From contig NC_068557.1 of NCBI RefSeq assembly GCF_022201045.2, positions 9,732,501-9,796,500 of the forward strand: a stretch of 64,000 nucleotides of DNA. Reading direction: 5' to 3'. Source of the DNA: Citrus sinensis. Its lineage: Eukaryota > Streptophyta > Magnoliopsida > Sapindales > Rutaceae. Both the position numbers and the translations under genes were made by a program. Shown here piece after piece: positions 57,801 to 64,000 of the stretch (position 1 is its first letter; every line of letters starts with the position of its first letter). The notes beneath the pieces are model-generated. The model worked only from the letters and a program-made list of their open reading frames with translations, ran no database searches and was not told the DNA's origin.

Positions 57801-58905
57801 TCTGTTTAACAGGTCAGGCTCCCTTCTTTATCACCAACCTGTGGCAAGCTACCTCCGGGTCGATTCTTGGCATATCCTCATGCGACCAGGTGAACACATC
57901 CGAGTGTGCCTGTAGACAATGGACCAGATCCCGCTTTATCTCTTCTCTCAACTTCGATCCAATCTTAACAGTTCTCTCTTAGCCTTTTTTTTTATACTCA
58001 CAGTTTCCAACTCTTCAATTGGTTCATACACTCTTTTTTTAGATCTTGATCGAGAATTAAGCATGGTAATTTGCATTGTCTCTTTAATTTCTATTACATA
58101 ACACCCTCAAGTGATTCTTTAGTCGCCCTTTACAACCTTTACACGACTTTATTCACTCGATACTTGAGGGCCAAGTAGCGGTTGTTCTTTACCGCCTTAC
58201 TCACTCTAAAAAAAAAGTGACATAGAATTTTCTACTATGGGCTATCTTCGTCAACCACGACAAAATCCAGAGCCTATTGTGATTGGTAGCTTGACCATGC
58301 CAAGAGGAATCAACTTCCCTTCGCCAAACCCTTTCAATGATGTATTTGTGTGCTCCAACCTCAGATCTGCTATCCCCATTTCATTCAATGTGGACTTAAA
58401 CAGGACGTCCACTGACCTTCTTGTATCTACCAGGACTCAATCAAATTTCTTACTGGCCACGGTGGCCCTAATCACCAGGGCATCCTCATGTGGGTACAAT
58501 ACTCCCTCCCCATCTTCATTTGTCCACATGATATGTATTTGTCTTGTTTTTGCCCGCTTAGCTGTTAGGGTGTTAAAAAATACTTCCTTCCTCGACCTGT
58601 TGGAGTTTTTAGCCACGGTGGGGCCCCCTGTTATAACACTGACAACGGGCTGCTTGCATCTCGTGTTACTAGTGTTTTGGTCTACTACACGCGGTTGGTC
58701 TGCGGCCGAGTGAGCGTTATTAATCAAATCATCCAAATACCGATTTCTCACTAAATCTTTAACTTGGTTTTTGAGGTCCCTAAATCTTCAACTTGGTTTT
58801 TGAGGTCCCGACACTAGGCTGTAGTGTGACCGTAGGTGTTATGAAACTCACAAAATAGACTCCTATATCGCCTGTTGGGTGCTTTCGCTATTGGTGCAAG
58901 GGGAT
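54835..58905 (-). pseudogene. Gypsy pol remnants: integrase, RNase H, RT, protease (old Tat element)
   Basis: From left to right on the plus strand: integrase C terminus and core (54840-55740), integrase zinc site (HEGVCRNHPGDRS, 55748-56161), RNase H pieces (56410-56975), RT with an intact YVDD (57274-57462) and VDFTDLNK-like remnants, and gag-protease junction (58437-58751; LVDTRRSVDVLF keeps the catalytic Asp but loses GSS). Frames are interrupted by many stops. Confidence 0.82.
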
Positions 58906-59102
58906 ATAACTGTTAACATATATATTTTCATAATGATGATTTTGTTGATAACAAATAAGATTAAGAATGATTAATCTTTTAAGCTCAAATTATTTTTTAT
59001 ATATTTTAAATAAATCATTATTTTCATATTATAAATGTTTTATATTTAATGAAAAAATGATTTTATGAAAAATGATTGTTTAAACACATGAAATGTTTGT
59101 CA

Positions 59103-59123
59103 TCATCAAAAAGGGGGAGATTG
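59103..59123 (+). other. Plus-oriented copia purine tract
   Basis: catcatcaaaaagggggaga then ttg immediately precedes an LTR start tgttaaca at 59124. This is the typical 3' internal end of SIRE-like copia elements, but on the strand opposite to gag at 60127-61284. Confidence 0.75.
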
Positions 59124-60126
59124 TTAACATATACGTTTCCATGATATTGATTTTGATGATAACAAACAAGATTAAGAATGATTAATCTTTTAAGCCCAAA
59201 TTATTTAATATTCTTTTTACTAGTTAGGCAACCCAAGAGGGGGGGTGAATTGGGATTTTAAAATTATTCTAGGCAAACCACACAACAATTCAATCTAATG
59301 CCTTAATAAATTCAATAAAAGCACAATAATAAATAAGTAAGGGAAGAGAAAGCTAACTCAAGGATTTTTACGTGGTTCGGCAATCCTCGCCTACGTCCAC
59401 GCCTCCAAGCACACCGGGCTTGAGGATTTCACTATCCAAGCCTTTCCAAGGCTTCAAACGATTACAATTGACTTCAAGGTGTCAATGAACCTTTACAACA
59501 AGAGATTATCTCTCCAATCTCTTCACCCCAAGTGTCTCTCACACTTGTACTCTCACAATTTGATGAGAAATGATAAATACAACAATGAATCTCTCTTTAA
59601 GAGTGGATATACAAATTATAACTCAATGATGATTTAACAAATAATGATTTACGAAATGGAAGCTCAATATATGTTGTGTGCACTTGTTTATGCTTGCTTG
59701 AGTTACCAAAAATGAATTGGTTTTCAGTTTATATAGTTTGAACTCAAAAACTAGCCGTTACTAGCCGTTATGCACATTTTTGGTCGTAACCGGCTTGCCG
59801 TTTAACCATATTCGGTAAGCCACTTTCGTTCTGGTGCTTACTGCCGCGTATCCGGCTTGTCGTTTATCAGCATCCGGTAAGCCGCTTGCTACAGTAAAAT
59901 ATTTTCCAAAATTTATAGTTTGACCCTAAAACATACAAGCATACTTTCGCAATTTTATTTATTATGATTCATTCAACAAAATTAATATGGCAAAAATTGT
60001 TACCAAAATAATTAAATCATCTTGCCTCATCTTTTTCTCTTAGATCATGCTCAAATGATTATCCTCACAAGCTTCCATCAAGGAACTTCTCCACCATTCC
60101 TTGATTGTGGTACCTACAAAACAAAT

Positions 60127-61284
60127 TCAAGTTGTGTGCTTTGGTACCCAAATACTCTTGGGTCCTTGAACGTTAAATTTAATTTCTTTTGGAACCCAAA
60201 TACATTTTGCTCCATAATACGCATTTCTCTTAACTGGACATCTAAAACTCATATGACCATTTCCATTACAATAATGACAAATAATCTTATGATCACTTGT
60301 GGAGGTAGCCTTAACAAAATAATTCTTATAATATTTTTGTTTCAAGTAAGGCTTATACCCAAGTCCTCCTTTATCAAACACACATTTTTGAGTGCTTAGT
60401 AATTTTTCTAAGTTCTTTTGACCATTTGTGAATTTTAACACAATTTCATTGAGCTCATTACTCTTTTTCTTAAGCACTTCATTTTCTTTCATCAATTCAC
60501 CAACATGTGATTTTTCATGCTCATATGAAGTACTTTGTTTGCATTTAAATGATGCAATTCTATCATGCAAAATTTTATTATCTAACTCTAGTCCTTTAAT
60601 CTTTTCATTTAATGAACCATTGCATTTTTGTAAAGCATCATTTTCATTTTTCAAGTCATTTACATGTGATTCTAGATGCTTGTGTGAAGTGCTAGATTTC
60701 TCATTTGATAATGCAACTCTATCATGCAATGTTTTATTCTCTAATTCTAGGCATGTAATCTTTGCACATAGAGATTCATTTTCATTTGTGAGCTCTACCA
60801 TTTTCTTTTTAAAACATGCATTCTTTTTATCAATTTTTATCCAATTATCATGCAATTCTTTAAAAGCATCATACAATTCATCATAGGTTGGATCACTTAC
60901 CTCATCAAGTTCATCATTCGATTCATCTCCAATTGCCATAAGTGCCAAATTCGACACTTCATGAAATTCCTCCTTGTTTGTAGTCTCCTCATACACAATT
61001 TCAAGTTTTCTCCAAATTTCATAAGCATTAGAACAATTTGAAACTCTATAAAATTCATTTTTATCTAAGGCACAAAATAAAGCATTCATAGCCTTGGAAT
61101 TTAAAGTCATGTTTTTCTTATCCAATTCACTTAAAACATTCTTCCCAGGAATGAATGAACCATCACAAACTATTTCCCATAGTTCATAATCTAAGGCTTG
61201 TAAAAACACTCTCATCCTAGTTTTCCAATAAGGATAGTCATTACCATCAAAGAATGAAGGTCTAGTGGTGAATTGGACTTCCAT
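60127..61284 (-). CDS. Copia (SIRE-type) Gag, intact 385 aa
   Basis: The N terminus has the copia gag fold (PSFFDGNDYPYWKTRMRVFL, WEIVCDG, ALFCALDKNEFYRVSN, AYEIWRKLE). The middle is a long coiled coil containing an internal duplication: ITCLELENKTLHDRVALS and IKGLELDNKILHDRIASF each begin a segment of about 50 residues ending NENDALQK / KENEVLKK. A CCHC zinc knuckle CHYCNGNGHMSFRC (residues 336-349) is followed by two IWVPK motifs. No protease, integrase or RT follows. Gag would form the virus-like particle; this element would depend on pol from relatives. Confidence 0.88.
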   Translation of the reverse strand: MEVQFTTRPSFFDGNDYPYWKTRMRVFLQALDYELWEIVCDGSFIPGKNVLSELDKKNMTLNSKAMNALFCALDKNEFYRVSNCSNAYEIWRKLEIVYEETTNKEEFHEVSNLALMAIGDESNDELDEVSDPTYDELYDAFKELHDNWIKIDKKNACFKKKMVELTNENESLCAKITCLELENKTLHDRVALSNEKSSTSHKHLESHVNDLKNENDALQKCNGSLNEKIKGLELDNKILHDRIASFKCKQSTSYEHEKSHVGELMKENEVLKKKSNELNEIVLKFTNGQKNLEKLLSTQKCVFDKGGLGYKPYLKQKYYKNYFVKATSTSDHKIICHYCNGNGHMSFRCPVKRNAYYGAKCIWVPKEIKFNVQGPKSIWVPKHTT

Positions 61285-61354
61285 AAAAGTTGAACTAATT
61301 TGGGTTGATATTAATCTTTAACTCTAGACGGTTAAGTCTACACAAGAGCACCTT

Positions 61355-61366
61355 GCTCTGATACCA
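61355..61366 (-). other. Copia primer binding site (initiator tRNA-Met) of the TR-GAG element
   Basis: The minus strand reads TGGTATCAGAGC two bases after the LTR end TATTTCA. Confidence 0.9.
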
Positions 61367-61368
61367 AA

Positions 61369-62479
61369 TGAAATACTAGCTAGGCAACCCAAGAGGGGGG
61401 TGAATTGGGATTTTAAAATTATTCTAGGCAAACCACACAACAATTCAATCTAATGCCTTAATAAATTCAATAAAAGCACAATAATAAATAAGTAAGGGAA
61501 GAGAAAGCTAACTCAAGGATTTTTACGTGGTTCGGCAATCCCCGCCTACGTCCACGCCTCCAAGCACACCGGGCTTGAGGATTTCACTATCCAAGCCTTT
61601 CCAAGGCTTCAAACGATTACAATTGACTTCAAGGTGTCAATGAACCTTTACAACAAGAGATTATCTCTCCAATCTCTTCACCCCAAGTGTCTCTCACACT
61701 TGTACTCTCACAATTTGATGAGAAATGATAAATACAACAATGAATCTCTCTTTAAGAGTGGATATACAAATTATAGCTCAATGATGATTTAACAAATGAT
61801 GATTTACGAAATGGAAGCTCAATATATGTTGTGTGCACTTGTTTATGCTTGCTTGAGTTACCAAAAATGAATTGGTTTTGAATTTATATAGTTTGAACTC
61901 AAAAACTAGCCGTTACTAGCCGTTATGCACATTTTTGGTCGTAACCGGCTTGCCGTTTAACCATATCCAGTAAGCCGCTTTCGTTCTGGTGCTTACTGCC
62001 GCGTATCCGGCTTGCCGTTTATCAGCATCCGGTAAGCCGCTTGCTACAGTAAAATATTTTCCAAAATTTATAGTTTGACCCCAAAACTTTATAAAACTAT
62101 AGTATAGCCCAAAACGTTATGAAACGTTACAAATAAGTCCAATTTCAGAATTTCTAAATAATTCTTTGTTAATCCCAAAACTTTCTGAAATTATGATATA
62201 TCTAAAAATACTATGAAACTTTTCAAATAAGTCCTTTACCAAAATTTCAAGCAATACTTGTTTATTTCAAAGTTTTCAAAATTCTTTCAATGAAACCATA
62301 AACTTTGAAAAACAACCAATTTCATAAAATCATTTTTCCATGAAATATGAAACATTTGTAATGTAAAAATAATAATTTATTTAAAAAGAATATTAAATAA
62401 TTTGGGCTTAAAAGATTAATCATTCTTAATCTTGTTTGTTATTATCAAAATCAATATCATGGAAACATATATGTTAACA
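61369..62479 (-). repeat. Complete LTR of the TR-GAG element
   Basis: 1111 bp, TGTTAACA...TATTTCA in element orientation. The segment 61373-62088 is nearly identical to 59217-59932 (around a dozen differences by eye), so the insertion is young. It contains duplicated ccggcttgccgttta / ccggtaagccgcttg hairpin-like units. Confidence 0.85.
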
Positions 62480-62484
62480 ATAAC

Positions 62485-63473
62485 AGTCCATGATGCTTTA
62501 TCACATGATATAATTCATCTAGGGGGACTTTCAAAAGAGTGTACTGCCCATAACCCAGGGTCTAGTCGATCATCTGCATTGACCTTTCCCTAGAGGCATC
62601 GTCCTATGAAAAAAGAGAAAAATGTTTTTCTAGTATGCTAACTCTCGCGTTTCGTGGATGGTATGCTATTGAAGCATGATAATAAGAATGGTTGTAGGTT
62701 TAATCGGGCCCTCTCTACTAATTTTTGGTTGGAGAATGAGGAAACTAGTGTCTGCCACATTGTAATTAAGGTGATTTCTAATGAGGCTGAAAAGGGAGCA
62801 CCGACCTATTTGCACATATTCCTTGAGTGGGATGATCCTTTCGTTTGATAGGCCGACTCCCTTTTGGAGTTTTCTTTTTCTTCCTTCTCAACTCTTCCAG
62901 TTGCTCGCTCTTAATATGCGCCATTTTTTCTTCCTCAATCTCTATGTTCCTTTTCGCCTACTCATATGCTACAGAGTAAGTCTGCACATTGGGACTTCTC
63001 AAGTTATACCATAGGCGACCTATCTTTACTCATTCTTTTAGCCCCCTCAAAGCCTGAGGATGGGTGAAGGCTCCGAGGTTAAGAACAGCATAGTGGTACC
63101 ACTTAACGAACACCCTGAGGGACTCGCTCTCAAACTGTTTCATGCTCATCAACTCCATCATGTCATCTTCTGGGGCCATTGCTCCTCATAATTGTTCTGC
63201 AAACTCCTGTCACATCTGCTCAAAAGTCTTAATGCTCCCTCTTGGCAGCTTCCGGTACCATTCGCATGCTCATCCCTCTAAAGTTAAAGGGAACATCCTG
63301 CATCTCTAGGCTTGTGATAGACCTTATATTTCGGTCATGTCGTTAAAGCGCTCGATGTGTACTAAAGAGTCGGTTCTCTCGGCATACTTGAGGTCGGAAA
63401 AACAGAAGTCCCTCGAAATTACAACGCTTATGATCTCTGCTGAGAGAGGAGACTCGTTGTCCAGCTTTATTCT
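62485..63473 (-). pseudogene. Gag remnant of the old Tat element
   Basis: The minus-strand reading aligns with the young gag. It begins RIKLDNESPLSAEI (young: RIMLDEESPLSIEI), then SLVHIERFNDMTE, CRMFPLTLEG, WYRKLPRGSIK and DDMMELMSMKQ. Stops are scattered through it, for example within LEG*ACEWYRKL. Confidence 0.82.
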
Positions 63474-63943
63474 CTAACCAAGTGCTCTATTTCAGCCTTG
63501 CATCTCGTCTATCACTTGCGCCAATCTACGTACTTTTCCCTCCAGCTCCTTGGCTCGATCAGGATCACGAGCAACAACCAGATCTCGCTCTTGTTGATGT
63601 CATGTAAGTGTTATCTGAGCTCTTTTTCCTCAACATGGGCCATTCTATCACCATTGCCAGCATTTTGCTGTCTGGCGAATTGGTTCCATGTCACATGGTT
63701 AAACTCCCTTGAGAATTTATCACCAACACCACTGGTAGATCCCCACATATTTCTGCCAGGGATCCCTCTTTGCTCATTCCTTAGCTTGTGCAGGATGGTT
63801 GTTAGGGTCTCCATTTGCTTTTCCATTCGCTCGATTCTCTCGTGGATTGCTCTTTCCTTTGCTTCATTTGCTATCTCTATTAAAGTGATGAAATCACTAA
63901 GCCCAGGCTTGCCACCATGGGCGTTATTTCCTCTCATATTCAT
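63474..63943 (-). pseudogene. Upstream small ORF of the old Tat element
   Basis: 63611-63943 is open and encodes IEIANEAKERAIHERIERME followed by KQMETLT, matching the young ORF1. A stop and a 1-base deletion break it near 63600. The distal part (ARDPDRAKELEGKVRRLAQV) ends with TGA and then a TAG at 63474-63476, directly before the gag sequence. Confidence 0.75.
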
Positions 63944-64000
63944 AATTATCCTTTTTTTTCTCCGTTTTGCCCTGTTGATGGTAGCTTTTCGTTCAATTCC

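Larger units (their letters stand above)
58911..62479 (-). mobile_element. Rearranged copia/SIRE-type TR-GAG insertion with inverted LTR ends
   Basis: A perfect 5-bp duplication ataac (58906-58910, 62480-62484) flanks it, and removing it restores the Tat sequence ggatataacagtcc. The right part is regular: a full LTR 61369-62479 (minus orientation), primer site 61355-61366 and gag 60127-61284. On the left are a truncated minus-oriented LTR copy (59217-59932, joined directly to gag 3' sequence) and, further left, two plus-oriented LTR starts (58911-59075 and 59124-59213) with a purine tract between them. Both outer boundaries are therefore the TGTTAACA (U3) end of the LTR. It encodes gag only, so it is non-autonomous. 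Confidence 0.8.
50842..64000 (-). mobile_element. Old, degenerate Tat-lineage gypsy element (5' LTR beyond window edge)
   Basis: It is colinear with the young element at 9164-19979: 3' LTR (50842-51480), antisense ORF remnant, tandem repeats, pol, gag and upstream ORF, all in the same orientation but with many stops and shifts. The last bases (gatggtagcttttcgttcaa) match the young element about 10-30 bp before its primer site, so only the primer site and 5' LTR lie outside the window. It is interrupted by a copia/SIRE-type insertion at 58911-62479. Confidence 0.9.

Overview
The window is nuclear DNA of a flowering plant, most likely a eudicot. The evidence is GT-AG introns with AT-rich sequence, plant-specific families (DUF3339 mini-proteins, class III peroxidase, nodulin-like MFS, plastid bL27 with a transit peptide, a 69-residue Sec61 gamma) and several plant LTR-retrotransposon lineages. 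I cannot fix the species from sequence alone; a woody eudicot such as Citrus is only a guess.

Layout. 1-886 is the end of a hAT-type non-autonomous element. 1.2-4.6 kb holds three single-exon DUF3339 genes. 4.6-7.6 kb is AT-rich intergenic DNA with MITEs. 7655-24116 is a nest of transposons: a decayed copia element (TSD tactt) interrupted by a young Tat-type Ty3/gypsy element (9164-19979, TSD ttaat, LTRs 10/749 different), by a hAT MITE (20678-21671, TSD gatatgtg) and by a 112-bp MITE (8073-8184, TSD tgtcacaat). 24.1-32.3 kb is gene-poor, with a hAT element (25591-26883, TSD cttgaaag), a foldback element and a SINE (TSD tgattgtt). 32.4-35.6 kb is an intact 594-aa nodulin-like/MFS transporter gene. 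36-41.1 kb is a class III peroxidase gene with broken tandem copies beside it. 41.1-45 kb is intergenic with one more hAT-like element. 45.0-50.1 kb is a compact housekeeping block: a three-zinc-finger protein (ZNF511-like), Sec61 gamma, and plastid ribosomal protein bL27. From 50842 to the right edge lies a second, old Tat element, itself hit by a copia/SIRE-type TR-GAG insertion (58911-62479, TSD ataac).

The cellular genes are mostly unrelated neighbours. The transposon block has the most unusual content. The young Tat element carries gag-pol on the minus strand and an antisense gene (aORF, putative gypsy-type transposon domain) converging on it, with a 69-bp tandem array between the two 3' ends. 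The older Tat copy at 51-64 kb preserves the same architecture, including a stop codon at the same alignment position between a small upstream ORF and gag. The TR-GAG insertion inside it is anomalous: both outer ends are the same (U3) end of the LTR in inverted orientation, yet it is flanked by a clean 5-bp target duplication.
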